Part shown: positions 33,052-42,849 of the stretch, piece after piece | How the letters are laid out: the number at the start of each line of letters is the position of its first letter | How positions within the stretch are numbered: position 1 is the stretch's first letter | From: Brevibacillus dissolubilis | GTDB taxonomy: Bacteria; Bacillota; Bacilli; Brevibacillales; Brevibacillaceae | Direction of reading: 5' to 3' | DNA length: 64,000 nucleotides | Assembly (NCBI RefSeq): GCF_006170445.1 | Contig: NZ_VCNA01000008.1 | Coordinates: forward strand, 124,001 to 188,000 | Notes under the pieces: generated by a model | Seen by the model: the letters and a program-made list of their open reading frames with translations, nothing else | Databases searched by the model: none | Told to the model about the DNA's origin: nothing | Translations under genes and position numbers: made by a program

Positions 33052-34230
33052 TTAGCTTTTCGTAAAAATCCCGAGCTTGTTGATCCGCTCTACGGCTTCA
33101 CCAAGTCTGTCTTCATTGGTCAAGAGGCCGACACGGACATAGCCTTCGCCGGATGGGCCGAAGCCGACGCCTGGTGCAACGACGACATGGGCTTTTTCGA
33201 TCAGAAGGTCTGAAAGCTCTGTCGAGGTGTACGGCTTCGGTACTGGCAGCCAGGCAAAGAACGAGCCTTGGGATGGCGTCGCTTGCCAGCCGATGCGGTC
33301 CAGCTCGGAGAAGAAGCGGTTGCGGCGTCCTTCATAGATGCCCACGAGGTCGCGGACACAATCCTGTGAGTCGGTCATGGCGCGGGCTGCGGCCATCTGT
33401 ACGGCACCGAACAGGCTGACAAAATAGTGGTCTTGGATTTCATTGATCAGACGGACAAGCTCACGGTTGCCGACCATGGCACCGACGCGCCAGCCTGCCA
33501 TGTTGTATGTTTTGGACAGGGTGTAGAATTCGACGCCCACTTCTTTGGCGCCTGGGAGCTGCATGAAGCTGACCGGTTTTTTGCCGTCAAAGCTGATCGC
33601 ACCATAAGCGAAATCGGAACAGACGACGATTTCATTCTTTTTGGCAAACTCGATGGTTTCTTGGTAGAACTCATACGGTGCGGTGACAGCCGTCGGGTTG
33701 TTCGGATAGTTGAGGAACATCAGCTTGGCACGGTCCAAGTCCTCTTGTTTGAGCTTGGTGTAATCAGGCAAAAACTTATTCTCAGCAAGCAATGGCATCA
33801 TCACCATGCGGCCGCCGACGACGGAGACGCCGGACCAGTAGTCTGGATAGCCTGGATCTGGGACGAGGGCGACATCACCTGGGTCCATGAGTACTTGGCA
33901 GATTTCGACGAGACCCGTTTTACTTCCGAACAGGATCGCTACCTCTTCCTCTGGATCGAGATCCACATCAAACTCTTGCTTGTACCAGTGAGCGACCGCT
34001 CTTTTCAATTCGATTCGGCCTTGGAACGGCGGGTATTTATGGTGAAGCGGATTCGCTGCTTGGGCTTGCAGTTCTTCGACGATATGGGGCGGTGTCGGCA
34101 TGTCTGGGTTGCCTTGACCGAGGTTGATGACATCATGACCTTGTGCGATTACTTTGTTGACCTTCGCTACCAGTGTGGAGAAAAACTGGGTTGGCAGCGT
34201 GCTCATCATTTTGGCGGGTTGGATACGCAT
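33052..34230 (-). CDS. mtnE: PLP-dependent aminotransferase, MtnE-like
   Basis: Fold-type I aminotransferase, 392 aa. Close to B. subtilis MtnE (YkrV), which makes methionine from 2-keto-4-methylthiobutyrate: shared blocks include QFF-LV-KVN, GHDVINLGQGNPD, PDPGYPDYWSGV, LNYPNNPT, the PLP lysine block SKTYNMAGWR, and SFFAWLPVP near the end. ATG 34230 behind GGAAGG is preferred over TTG 34239. No S-box riboswitch was found upstream and no other salvage genes are adjacent, so substrate is inferred from similarity only. Confidence 0.82.
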   Translation of the reverse strand: MRIQPAKMMSTLPTQFFSTLVAKVNKVIAQGHDVINLGQGNPDMPTPPHIVEELQAQAANPLHHKYPPFQGRIELKRAVAHWYKQEFDVDLDPEEEVAILFGSKTGLVEICQVLMDPGDVALVPDPGYPDYWSGVSVVGGRMVMMPLLAENKFLPDYTKLKQEDLDRAKLMFLNYPNNPTAVTAPYEFYQETIEFAKKNEIVVCSDFAYGAISFDGKKPVSFMQLPGAKEVGVEFYTLSKTYNMAGWRVGAMVGNRELVRLINEIQDHYFVSLFGAVQMAAARAMTDSQDCVRDLVGIYEGRRNRFFSELDRIGWQATPSQGSFFAWLPVPKPYTSTELSDLLIEKAHVVVAPGVGFGPSGEGYVRVGLLTNEDRLGEAVERINKLGIFTKS

Positions 34231-34282
34231 CTTGCACAATTCCTTCCTTTCCTATGGGGATTCATGGATTAATGTAGGTTAT

Positions 34283-34319
34283 AAAAAAACTCCTCTCTTC
34301 CTGACAGAAGAAAGGAGTT
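34283..34319 (-). terminator. Terminator between the efflux operon and mtnE
   Basis: The minus strand reads AACTCCTTTCTTC, then a loop, then GAAGAGAGGAGTT, then a T run. It probably ends the marR-RND-MFP transcript; a role as a leader attenuator for mtnE is possible. Confidence 0.7.
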
Positions 34320-34398
34320 GCTACTAACAGCTTTACCTCTCTAGAGAGCAATCGACTTTTATAGTAAGCCTCAAAGAGATCGTGTGTCAACTTGCTTT

Positions 34399-35628
34399 TT
34401 ATTCACTCTTTTGAATTTCCACCTTGGCCCCGTCTTTGAGGAGGGTTTGACCGCGGACGACGACTTGCTCGCCTTTGGCTACACCGGTTTTGATCTCGAT
34501 CATATCAGAGGATTCTTCCCCGACGGTTACCTCTACTTTTTTCGCAACTCCGCCTTCGACTTTGTAGACGTATTGCTTGTTGTTCTCGTCGAAGACGGCT
34601 TTGCGTGGGACGACGAGCGAAGTGACTTGGGTGTTGCCAGACAGCTTGAGGTTGGCGATCATGTCAGCTTTCAGCTCATTGGTTGGGTTGGGTACGGAGA
34701 CCTCGACCGGGTATGCTTTGAGCTGGTTATCCATCACCGGGCTGATTGCGGTTACGGTCGCTTGAATTTCTTTGGCCAAGGCAGGCAGCTCGATTACGGT
34801 TTTGGTGCCGACCTTCACAGAGGTGATCTCTGCTTCGGACAGGTTGGCTTTGACGATCAGCGGGTTGGTGACGACGATGGTGACGACTGGCATCTGCGGG
34901 GAAGCGATCTCACCCACTGCACCTGTCACTTCGGAGATATAGCCGGAGATCGGTGCGGTCACGACTGCGTTCGCCAGTTGTTGGCGGGCGTTTTCGAGTT
35001 GGACGCGCGCTTGGTTGACAGATGCTTCCGATACGCCGATCTGGGTCATTTCACCGGCTGCTGCTGCGTTGGTCTGTGCATTGGCATAGGCGGTTTCCGC
35101 GTTTTTGAGGGCTAATTGGGATTGCTCCAATTGTTGGCTGGAGATCGCGCCCTGCTGGAACAAGGAGTTCATGCGCTGAAAATCACGCTGGGCGTTGGCG
35201 AGTGTCTGCTCTGCCTGTGCCAGCTGGTTTTTCGCGGATTGTGCTGCCTGATTGGAGTTGGTGCCGCTGGATTTGAGGCTGGCGAGGGCGACTTGGTAGC
35301 CCGCCTCTGCCTGCTTGACTGCGTTCATCAGGTCGGTTTTATCAAGAGTGAACAGGACAGTGCCTGCTGCTACTTTTTGCCCGAGTACGGCGTTAAGGGT
35401 TTGGATCTTGCCGCCTGCTTTTGGTGCGATTTGAACGGTTTTGCTTGGGGCCAGCTTGCCGGTGAACCCTGCGCTACTGGCGACCGTGCCTGTTGCCACC
35501 TGTGTCACCTGAACCGGGGTCGGTGCTTCCGGGGCCTTCTTCTCCTCGGCGGCTGGCTGTCCTGTACAACCGGAGACGACAATCGCACACAGGAGCAGCA
35601 GGGAAAGGCTTTTTGCTTTGATTTTCAT
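34399..35628 (-). CDS. RND efflux membrane-fusion lipoprotein (AcrA/HlyD type)
   Basis: 409 aa. Lipoprotein signal with lipobox VVSGC (Cys21). Lipoyl/barrel-sandwich halves (IAPKAGGKIQTLNAVLGQKVAAG; VVTAPISGYISEV) flank a helical hairpin about residues 100-215 rich in Ala/Gln (LAQAEQTLANAQRDF). A beta-barrel and membrane-proximal domain follow. Gram-positive RND pumps keep such lipoprotein partners. It is cotranscribed after the transporter (26 bp). Confidence 0.9.
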   Translation of the reverse strand: MKIKAKSLSLLLLCAIVVSGCTGQPAAEEKKAPEAPTPVQVTQVATGTVASSAGFTGKLAPSKTVQIAPKAGGKIQTLNAVLGQKVAAGTVLFTLDKTDLMNAVKQAEAGYQVALASLKSSGTNSNQAAQSAKNQLAQAEQTLANAQRDFQRMNSLFQQGAISSQQLEQSQLALKNAETAYANAQTNAAAAGEMTQIGVSEASVNQARVQLENARQQLANAVVTAPISGYISEVTGAVGEIASPQMPVVTIVVTNPLIVKANLSEAEITSVKVGTKTVIELPALAKEIQATVTAISPVMDNQLKAYPVEVSVPNPTNELKADMIANLKLSGNTQVTSLVVPRKAVFDENNKQYVYKVEGGVAKKVEVTVGEESSDMIEIKTGVAKGEQVVVRGQTLLKDGAKVEIQKSE

Positions 35629-35654
35629 AAAAATCCTCCTAGTTCTCCTAAGCC

Positions 35655-38600
35655 CTACACTTCTTGCGTAAGTGGCTCAATCTTCTTCTTTTTGCGGTTC
35701 CGGCGGTTACGCCACTTTTCGCCTAAGTCGTTGAACCAAGCATATACGACTGGAACGAGTACAAGGGTGATCAGTGTGGAGAAGGTCAGACCGAAGATGA
35801 CGACGATCGCCATCGGAGCCTGTGATTCGTTACCCGCACCACCCGCAAAGGCAAGCGGAGTGATTGCCAAAACGGTCGTAAGTGTCGTCATCAGGATCGG
35901 ACGCAGACGCATCGGACCTGCTTTGAGGATCGCTTCCCGTACGCTGAGACCTTGCTTGCGCAGGGTATTGACGTAATCGATTAAGACGATTGCGTTGTTG
36001 ACGACGATACCGATCAGCAGGATATAACCGATAAACGCAGGGACACTGAACGATTTGCCTGTGAGCAAAAGACCAAGCACGACACCTGTATAAGTCGGTG
36101 GAATCGAGAACATGATGATAAACGGGCTGAACAGGGATTCGAACTGGCTTGCCATAACCATGTAGACGAGCACGATGGACAGGATGATCGCCAATCCCAG
36201 ATTACCGAAGGATTCCGCCATCTCTTTGGATTGACCGCCTGTTTCGATCAGGTAGCCATCTGGCAGGTTCAGCTGATCCAGCTTGGTCTGAATCTCTGCG
36301 GAGATGGAGCCTAAGTCACGGCCCTGTACATCAGAGGAGATGGTTACTTCACGGGTCTGGTCACTTCGTTTGATCAGCTGCGGCACGTCTGTTTTTTTCA
36401 CGGTGGCCACTGCATCGAGTGCGACTTGGGCGCCGGTCGGCGTGGTGATTCGGAGCTGCTTGAGGAAATCCATGTCCTCTTGCAGTTCTTTTGGCATGGT
36501 CAGCAAGACGTCGATCTGGTCATCCACTGTCTGATAGCGGGTCACCGTCTGTCCTTGGAAAGAGGTGCGGACCGCTGAGAGGACTTGCATCGTAGACAGA
36601 CCGTACTGGCTTACTTTTTCTTTATCGACAGAGACTTGGAACTCGCGTCTTTTATCTTCCAACGAAGTGGTTACGTTGCGTGTCCCGTCTGTTTCGCGGA
36701 CGATTCCGGCGATGATGCTGGAGATATCCTCAAGGGTCTCCAGATTGTCACCGCGCAGGCTGATCTCGAGTGCCGCGCCACCCGGACCGCCGGATGAGTC
36801 TGTCATTTTCACTTCGATCTCTACGCCTGGTACTTTGGACAGCTTGGCACGCAGATCCTCGATAACTTGGTCGGTGCTGCGCGTACGCTCCTTGACGTCT
36901 TTGAGTGTCAACTGCAGCTGGGCTTGATCCCCTGTACTTGCGGCAAGCAGGGCCGGTCCGCCGTTGCTTCCGACAGAGACGTACAGCTGGGTGATTTCAG
37001 GAACTTCTTGTTTGACGATGTTCTCGACTTCGGCGACGACCTTCTCGGTTTCACGGAGCATCGTTCCTGGAGGTGTCTGAAGCGATACCGTGATTTTGCC
37101 CTGGTCAAGGCTTGGGATGAACTCTGCCCCTACCAGTGGCGTGAGGGCCACCGCGCCGACGAGTGTCAGAATTGTGATGGTAAACACGGTTTTGCGGAAA
37201 TTCAGCGCCCACCCGAGCAATCTGCCATACAGGTTGGCGATTTTGGTAAAGAAGATATTAAAACGGATCGCCGGGTTAAACCCTCGATAGGTGTTGGAAT
37301 GATACAGCTCTTCGTCTGGCACGCGCTTTAGCCAGCGGGACGAGAGCATCGGAACCAGTGTCAGGGATGCCAGCAGGGCCGCGATGTGGGAATACACAAC
37401 CGCCAATGCCAGTGGACCGAACAGCTGGGAGGCAAGACCCTCTACGAATACGATCGGCAAAAATACAGCGATCTGCGCGAGTGCAGATGCCATAACCGCC
37501 GTACCAACCTCACGCGAACCGAGGCGGGCTGCCTGCATCATGGATTTGCCTTCCTGACGGTGACGGAAGATGTTCTCCAAGATAACAACCGCGAAGTCTA
37601 CGAGGGAACCAAGACCCAGCGTCAGACCGGAGAGTGAGATCAGGTTGATCGTCTGACCGGTAAAATACATCAGACAGAATGTAGCCACGACAGAGATCGG
37701 AATCACGATCGTGACGATCAGCATCGAACGGAAGCTGCCGAGGAACAGATACAGGATCACGATGGACAAAAGACCACCGACAATCGCGTGCTCCCCTACC
37801 GTATAGATGGAGTCTTTAATAAATTCAGAGGAATCCAGAATCGTATCGATCTTCACGCCGTCTGGAAGCTTCACTTTCAGCTTCTCCAGCTCGGCTTTTA
37901 CGGCTTCGGCCACCTCGATGGTGTTGCCGCCCGAGGCTTTGGTGATGGTAAGACCCACACTTGGCTGGCCGTTGAGATAGGTAAACTGCGTTACTTCCTT
38001 ATAAGTATCTTCGATGGTGGCGATATTGCGGAGCGGAATGCTTGCGCCTGTCGATAAGCGGATCTGTGTATCCCCGATAGATTTGACGGTTTCGAATTCG
38101 CCTTCTACGCGGATCGCCAGCTTGTTATCGGCTTCACGTACACTCCCTGCCGCACCGGACATGTTGGTACTGCTGATCGCCTGCTGCACCTGATCAATCG
38201 TGATGCCATAGGCGGTCACACGGTCAGGATTGAGGATGACTTGTATCTCGCGTTCTTTACCACCCTCGACGCCGACAGAAGCGACGCCTTCGATGCGTTC
38301 AAGACGCGGCTTAATTACATTGTCAGCAATTGATTTCAGCTTGACGACATCGCTGTCACCGTTAAGCGACATCGTGATGATCGGCTGGCTGTTCGGGTCG
38401 AGCTTGAGGATACGTGGTGCTCTGGCTTGATCCGGCAATGCTTCGCGGATCAGATCCACCTTGTCACGCATATCGAGTGTGGCTTGGTCCATATCGGTTC
38501 CCCAGTTGAACTGGACGATGACCTGGGAAGCTCCGTTGGTCGAGTTGGACATGATTTTGTTTACATTCGGCACCGTCCCCAGCGACTCTTCGACCGGCTT

Positions 38601-38792
38601 GGTGACCAATTTTTCTACTTCGGCAGGTGTACCGCCATCTACCGTTGTCACGACGACCGCAATCGGTAGGTTCAATTCTGGATACAGCTCAATCGCCAGC
38701 TTCGGCAACGAGACAAAACCGAAGATCAAAATGGCGATCGAAAGCATCAGAATCGTGACAGGACGGCTGATCGAAAACCTGGACAGATTCAT
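35655..38792 (-). CDS. RND multidrug/swarming-type transporter (SwrC/AcrB family)
   Basis: 1045 aa, full-length HAE1/RND pump with twelve membrane helices. The N-terminal helix is SRPVTILMLSIAILIFGFV. There are two large extracytoplasmic loops, and a TM4 region with VDFAVVILENIFRH carrying the proton-relay Asp. The second half repeats the layout (VVNNAIVLIDYVNTLRK). Closest by look to Bacillus SwrC (YerP), which exports surfactin and other amphiphiles. The drug or lipopeptide exported here is unknown. It follows marR by one base, so it is probably repressed by it. Confidence 0.92.
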   Translation of the reverse strand: MNLSRFSISRPVTILMLSIAILIFGFVSLPKLAIELYPELNLPIAVVVTTVDGGTPAEVEKLVTKPVEESLGTVPNVNKIMSNSTNGASQVIVQFNWGTDMDQATLDMRDKVDLIREALPDQARAPRILKLDPNSQPIITMSLNGDSDVVKLKSIADNVIKPRLERIEGVASVGVEGGKEREIQVILNPDRVTAYGITIDQVQQAISSTNMSGAAGSVREADNKLAIRVEGEFETVKSIGDTQIRLSTGASIPLRNIATIEDTYKEVTQFTYLNGQPSVGLTITKASGGNTIEVAEAVKAELEKLKVKLPDGVKIDTILDSSEFIKDSIYTVGEHAIVGGLLSIVILYLFLGSFRSMLIVTIVIPISVVATFCLMYFTGQTINLISLSGLTLGLGSLVDFAVVILENIFRHRQEGKSMMQAARLGSREVGTAVMASALAQIAVFLPIVFVEGLASQLFGPLALAVVYSHIAALLASLTLVPMLSSRWLKRVPDEELYHSNTYRGFNPAIRFNIFFTKIANLYGRLLGWALNFRKTVFTITILTLVGAVALTPLVGAEFIPSLDQGKITVSLQTPPGTMLRETEKVVAEVENIVKQEVPEITQLYVSVGSNGGPALLAASTGDQAQLQLTLKDVKERTRSTDQVIEDLRAKLSKVPGVEIEVKMTDSSGGPGGAALEISLRGDNLETLEDISSIIAGIVRETDGTRNVTTSLEDKRREFQVSVDKEKVSQYGLSTMQVLSAVRTSFQGQTVTRYQTVDDQIDVLLTMPKELQEDMDFLKQLRITTPTGAQVALDAVATVKKTDVPQLIKRSDQTREVTISSDVQGRDLGSISAEIQTKLDQLNLPDGYLIETGGQSKEMAESFGNLGLAIILSIVLVYMVMASQFESLFSPFIIMFSIPPTYTGVVLGLLLTGKSFSVPAFIGYILLIGIVVNNAIVLIDYVNTLRKQGLSVREAILKAGPMRLRPILMTTLTTVLAITPLAFAGGAGNESQAPMAIVVIFGLTFSTLITLVLVPVVYAWFNDLGEKWRNRRNRKKKKIEPLTQEV

Positions 38793-38793
38793 C

Positions 38794-39246
38794 TTACTTC
38801 CCTCTCTCCCGACAGAGTGTTTTGTATTTTTGCTCTAAAAAGGTGTTGAGCACTTCCAATGATTCTGCGATCTGCTGCACCTTTTCTTCACTGATCCCGG
38901 CAAAAACACCGGGGAAGTACTCTTCCTGCATAAACGGGACATTTTTCTTCAGCCACTCTGGTTCCTCCGTCAACGAAACCCAGACGATACGGCGATCCTT
39001 CTCGTCCTTGGAACGCATCACCAGATTGTCGCGCTCCAGTCGGTCAATAATCCCGGAGACCGTGCTGTAGGACAGATCCACTGCCTTGCTGATCTCTCCG
39101 ATCGTCTTGCGGCCTTCCATGAGCTGTTCGACTACCAAAATCTGTGGTTTGGTAATCCCACATCGTCCCAGTTCTTCGGTAAGGATACCCAGGTACAGCT
39201 TCGATGTCTGATTCAATAATAGCGGGAGCTGCGCAATTCCGTCCAT
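38794..39246 (-). CDS. MarR-family regulator of the efflux operon
   Basis: 150-aa winged-helix protein. Helix-turn-helix KTIGEISKAVDLSYSTVSGIIDRLERDNLV and wing RSKDEKDRRIVWVSLTEE are in place. ATG behind GGAGGAGG. First in the operon with the RND pump and fusion protein, the usual arrangement for a drug-responsive autorepressor. Confidence 0.92.
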   Translation of the reverse strand: MDGIAQLPLLLNQTSKLYLGILTEELGRCGITKPQILVVEQLMEGRKTIGEISKAVDLSYSTVSGIIDRLERDNLVMRSKDEKDRRIVWVSLTEEPEWLKKNVPFMQEEYFPGVFAGISEEKVQQIAESLEVLNTFLEQKYKTLCRERGK

Positions 39247-39303
39247 TGGCCTCCTCCAATAACATTACAGATATTTCGTCACACGAAGCATTATCGCACA
39301 ACT

Positions 39304-39328
39304 AAATATTTCGCATCAAGAAATATTT
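39304..39328. promoter_or_regulatory. Candidate MarR operator
   Basis: Perfect inverted repeat AAATATTTC (39304-39312), a 7-base spacer, then GAAATATTT (39320-39328), about 60 bp upstream of marR. 39329-39499 has no other feature. Confidence 0.55.
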
Positions 39329-39499
39329 CAGTGTTAATCTGTGACAAAGAGGTGAACGGATTGGGGCTTGGTACTGTTTATGCTTAAATGAATACGTGTG
39401 GGGATTCCGATTGATTTCAGGGTTTTGGATGAATTTTTTGTAAGGGTTTGATGAAGTTTTTCTTCTTTCATTTTTTCTTCTATTCATATCTAGTAAAAA

Positions 39500-39747
39500 A
39501 GAGCAGAGGTCCTGTGGAGCACCTTTTTTGAAAGACCAACTCAGCGTAGGAAATAACACGGCATACCATTCTCCTCTGAATACGCTCAGGGGCAAACAGT
39601 CTCACTTCCCTGAGCTTACCCAGATGTCCCCTCTCATCGGGGGATCGAAACATTTTTGCCCCGAACAATGCCGTGTTTTTTCCTACGCGGACACCTACCA
39701 CTTCCGCGCTGGTCTTTCAACAAGGTGTTCCATAAGATCCCTGCTCT
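39500..39747. repeat. Type B multi-stem palindromic element, copy B4 (most diverged)
   Basis: Outer imperfect arms of about 40 bp (AGAGCAG...GAAAGACCA) at 39500 and 39708-39747. Inner 21-bp arms at 39544-39564 and 39668-39688 are nearly perfect. An apical GGGGCAAA/TTTTTGCCCC stem encloses a CCCCTCTCATCGGGGG mini-hairpin. It lies between the P450 3' end and the marR promoter. Confidence 0.75.
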
Positions 39748-39752
39748 ATCTT

Positions 39753-41096
39753 TTACTTCTTATATACTCTCATCCGCAATCCATTCTTCGGACGCAATGT
39801 CACCAACGGCTCCATCTCCACCGGATGATGCCCCTCTGCCAGTCTCAGCTTAAATCTCTGCGCAATCGTCGCGATCACCAAGCCCAACTCCATCAGCGCA
39901 AAGTTATTCCCGATACATACTCGCGGCCCGCCGCCGAATGGGAAATAGGCAAACTGCGGGATGCGCTTGAGCAGGTCACCTTCGAAGCGCTCTGGCATGA
40001 AGCGGTCTGGCTGGTCATAATACTTGGGGCTGCGGTGCATGACATATTGGCTCATCATCAGGGTCTCGCCTTTTTCGAAGGTCTGTCCGCCGATCTCGAC
40101 GTCTTCTACCACCTCGCGGCTAACAGCCCAGGCGGCTGGATAGAGGCGCATAGATTCTTGGATGATTTGGTTGAGGTATGGCAGATTCGGCAGGTCCTCC
40201 ATCTGTGGCTTGCGGCCGACGAGGACGGTTTCGAGCTCCTGCCAGAGTTTTTGCTCCACGTCATGGTTTTGAGACAGCAGGTAGAATGTCCAAGCCAAGC
40301 TGTTGGCGGTGGTTTCGTGACCGGCGAGGAAGATGGTCATGACCTCGTCCCGTACCTGTTCGTCAGACATGCCTGTGCCATCGTCTTCATCACGGGCGGC
40401 CAACAGCATCGAGAGCAGGTCGCCACGGTCTGGTTCATTGCCGGCACGGCGCTGGGCGATGATGTTGTAGATCGTCTCGTCTAATACGCGGGCGGATTCT
40501 TGGAACTCCCGGTTGCTTCTGGTCGGGACGCTTGCCGGGATGTCGATGAAGGAGCTGGCGCGTTTGCTGACATAGCGCAGACCCACGTCGATGGCATGGC
40601 TGATGTCGCCCACCCCTTCGCGGATATCGATGCCAAACATCGTCTTGGTGATGATCGCAAGCGTCAGCTCCATCATGTCATTGGTCAGGCTGCGCTCCGC
40701 TCCATCCTCCCAGTGGTCGATCTGGCGGGTCGCGTACTCGACCATCGTATCGGCATAGGCATTGATGCGCTGCTTATGAAATGCAGGCTGTACCAGACGG
40801 CGCTGGCGCAGATGGGTCTTATCCTCACTGGTAAGGATCCCGTTGCCGACCACCGCTTTGGCGACTTGCAGGCCTTTTGCTTTTTGAAAATGATTCTGTT
40901 TGGTGACCAGCACCTCTTTGATCATATCTGGATCACTGATCAGGTAGAGATGACGATTCGGGCCAAAACGGATATGCGCGATATCCCCATACTCACTTGC
41001 CGCCCGTTGCAGGAAGCCGAGCGGATTTTTGCGGAATTGCAATAGGTTACCCGAGAGTGGCAGTCCTGTCGGGCCTTTGACTTTGGTTCTTGGCAT
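39753..41096 (-). CDS. Cytochrome P450
   Basis: 447-aa soluble heme monooxygenase. Oxygen-binding I-helix AGHETTANSL, ExxR motif ESMRLYP, and heme-ligand loop FPFGGGPRVCIGNNFA with the Cys thiolate. No fused reductase and no membrane anchor. Overall look is of the CYP102-like/fatty-acid hydroxylase clan rather than a biosynthetic cluster enzyme. Substrate and redox partners are not encoded nearby. ATG behind AAAGGAGAG. Monocistronic. Confidence 0.93.
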   Translation of the reverse strand: MPRTKVKGPTGLPLSGNLLQFRKNPLGFLQRAASEYGDIAHIRFGPNRHLYLISDPDMIKEVLVTKQNHFQKAKGLQVAKAVVGNGILTSEDKTHLRQRRLVQPAFHKQRINAYADTMVEYATRQIDHWEDGAERSLTNDMMELTLAIITKTMFGIDIREGVGDISHAIDVGLRYVSKRASSFIDIPASVPTRSNREFQESARVLDETIYNIIAQRRAGNEPDRGDLLSMLLAARDEDDGTGMSDEQVRDEVMTIFLAGHETTANSLAWTFYLLSQNHDVEQKLWQELETVLVGRKPQMEDLPNLPYLNQIIQESMRLYPAAWAVSREVVEDVEIGGQTFEKGETLMMSQYVMHRSPKYYDQPDRFMPERFEGDLLKRIPQFAYFPFGGGPRVCIGNNFALMELGLVIATIAQRFKLRLAEGHHPVEMEPLVTLRPKNGLRMRVYKK

Positions 41097-41183
41097 AGTG
41101 GCATATCTCTCCTTTTGACAGATGTTACCCTTAGGTTGCCACCCGTTACCGAGTATATCCGAAGAATTTCCGAGAACCCCGAT

Positions 41184-41232
41184 AAAAAAAGAAGCCTCTG
41201 TGACGAAAGCTTCTCATCGACAAAGGCTTCTT
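41184..41232 (-). terminator. Terminator of moaA-moaC
   Basis: The minus strand reads AAGAAGCCTTTG, then a loop, then AGAGGCTTCTT followed by seven T, 36 bases after the moaC stop. Confidence 0.75.
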
Positions 41233-41268
41233 CCACGGTCAGGCCCTTATGTCAAGCCTGCCGTACTC

Positions 41269-41763
41269 CTATTCAACTGTCCCGCTCCGTACAAAATCCC
41301 CGCTCTTGCCGCCTGTCTTGCTCTCCAAATAAGTAGGGCCGATGATCATTTCTTTGTCCATCGCCTTGCACATATCATAGACAGTCAGCGTGACGGCGCT
41401 GGCTGCGGTGAGAGCTTCCATCTCCACGCCTGTTTTGCCTGTGGTCTTGACCGTTACCTCTACAAGCAGAGTATCCTCCCCTTCGTAGGCAAAAGCGATA
41501 TCGACTCCAGTCAGCGGCAATGGATGGCACATCGGGATGATGTCTGCTGTCTTTTTCGCGGCCATGATGCCCGCTACTTGAGCGACGGCGAGTACGTCTC
41601 CTTTAGAAATCTGGCCCTCACGGATGCGGGTCAGGGTCTCTGGCTTCATCTTCACCTGACTGCGGGCTGTAGCAACGCGCTTGGTGATCTCCTTTTCTGA
41701 GATATCCACCATCTTGGCGCGGTTCTGTTCATTAAAATGCGTCAGTTGATCCGTTTCGTTCAT
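41269..41763 (-). CDS. moaC: Cyclic pyranopterin monophosphate synthase MoaC
   Basis: 164 aa. Converts the MoaA product to cyclic pyranopterin monophosphate in molybdenum cofactor synthesis. Motifs: [69 protein letters not shown] with catalytic Lys/His residues, and the final SGGKSG-like loop (KTGGKSG). Five bases downstream of moaA, thus one operon. Confidence 0.95.
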   Translation of the reverse strand: MNETDQLTHFNEQNRAKMVDISEKEITKRVATARSQVKMKPETLTRIREGQISKGDVLAVAQVAGIMAAKKTADIIPMCHPLPLTGVDIAFAYEGEDTLLVEVTVKTTGKTGVEMEALTAASAVTLTVYDMCKAMDKEMIIGPTYLESKTGGKSGDFVRSGTVE

Positions 41764-41768
41764 GACGG

Positions 41769-42773
41769 TTATCCTCCGATTTGCGACATCCGGCGGTTGG
41801 TCGGGATGTGGGATTGCGCTTGGCGTTCGAGCGCCTGAGCCATCTCGTGATTTTCCGGCTTGATCTTGAGCGCCTTGAAAAAGAGGTCGCGCATCGCCTG
41901 CTCATCTCCGATCAACGGACGGATGTTCAGCTCATCAACCCAATACAGGCATGGCTTGAGATTGCCGTCAGCGGTGAGTCGCAGGCGGTTGCAGTTACCG
42001 CAAAAATGCTCGCTCACCGGATGGATCAAGCCGATGCTGCCACGTGCATTCGGCAGGCGGAAATCCTCACTCGGCCCATTGCCGAAGACATTCTCTGTCT
42101 TCATCGGCGGCATCCCTAGTGCGACAGCGCGTTCGGTCACGGTAGACAGCGACAGATACTTATCCCGCCAGCCGTCGTCATCATGACCAATCGGCATGTA
42201 TTCGATAAACCGGACATGGATCGCTTTATCCAGCGTCAAGCGCAGGAAGTCATCGATCTCATCGTCGTTGTAGCCCTTCATCAGCACCACATTGAGCTTA
42301 ATCGGCGCAAAGCCGACAGCGAAGCTCGCATCGATGGCATCGAGTACCCGTTTTAGATCCCCGCCCCGGGTGATCATGGCAAACCGGTCTGGCTTCATCG
42401 TATCGAGACTGATATTGACACGGGTCACCCCTGCTTTTTTGAGCGCCTCGGCCTTCTGAGCGAGGTAGATCCCATTGGTCGTCAGGGCGATATCCTCAAT
42501 GCCTGGAATCGCAGACAGCTCACTGATCAGTGCCTCTATATCTTTACGGACAAGCGGCTCACCGCCTGTCAGACGCAATCGCCGAACACCTAACTGGGCC
42601 GCCGTCTTCACTACAGCTGTAATCTCTTCATAGGTAAGGATCTCATCCAGTGGTTGAAATTCCATCCCATCTGCAGGCATGCAGTAGACACAGCGGAGAT
42701 TGCAACGGTCTGTCAAGGAAATCCTCAGATAGTCATGGACACGCCCGAATGAATCAACCAGTCTGTCAGTCAC
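41769..42773 (-). CDS. moaA: GTP 3',8-cyclase MoaA (radical SAM)
   Basis: 334 aa. The N-terminal radical-SAM cluster motif CNLRCVYC with glycine motif [10 protein letters not shown] starts the barrel. The C-terminal second 4Fe-4S cluster has Cys residues in [13 protein letters not shown] and KPCLYW. The MoaA C-terminal GG tail is present (SQIGG). First step of molybdopterin synthesis from GTP. The rest of the pathway in the window is on the other strand at 48.6-50.4 kb. Confidence 0.95.
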   Translation of the reverse strand: MTDRLVDSFGRVHDYLRISLTDRCNLRCVYCMPADGMEFQPLDEILTYEEITAVVKTAAQLGVRRLRLTGGEPLVRKDIEALISELSAIPGIEDIALTTNGIYLAQKAEALKKAGVTRVNISLDTMKPDRFAMITRGGDLKRVLDAIDASFAVGFAPIKLNVVLMKGYNDDEIDDFLRLTLDKAIHVRFIEYMPIGHDDDGWRDKYLSLSTVTERAVALGMPPMKTENVFGNGPSEDFRLPNARGSIGLIHPVSEHFCGNCNRLRLTADGNLKPCLYWVDELNIRPLIGDEQAMRDLFFKALKIKPENHEMAQALERQAQSHIPTNRRMSQIGG

Positions 42774-42849
42774 ATGAATTCGCCTCCGCTCCTTGTCTTA
42801 TCTACATACCATAACCCCGGGAGGACAGAAAATCAATCACGAAACTGTA

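Noticed and set aside
34231-34398. Possible SAM (S-box) riboswitch upstream of the MtnE-like gene
   Set aside because: The conserved S-box elements are absent; only a plain hairpin terminator is visible.
41122-41700. 192-codon plus-strand ORF opposite moaC
   Set aside because: Antisense shadow of moaC and its terminator.
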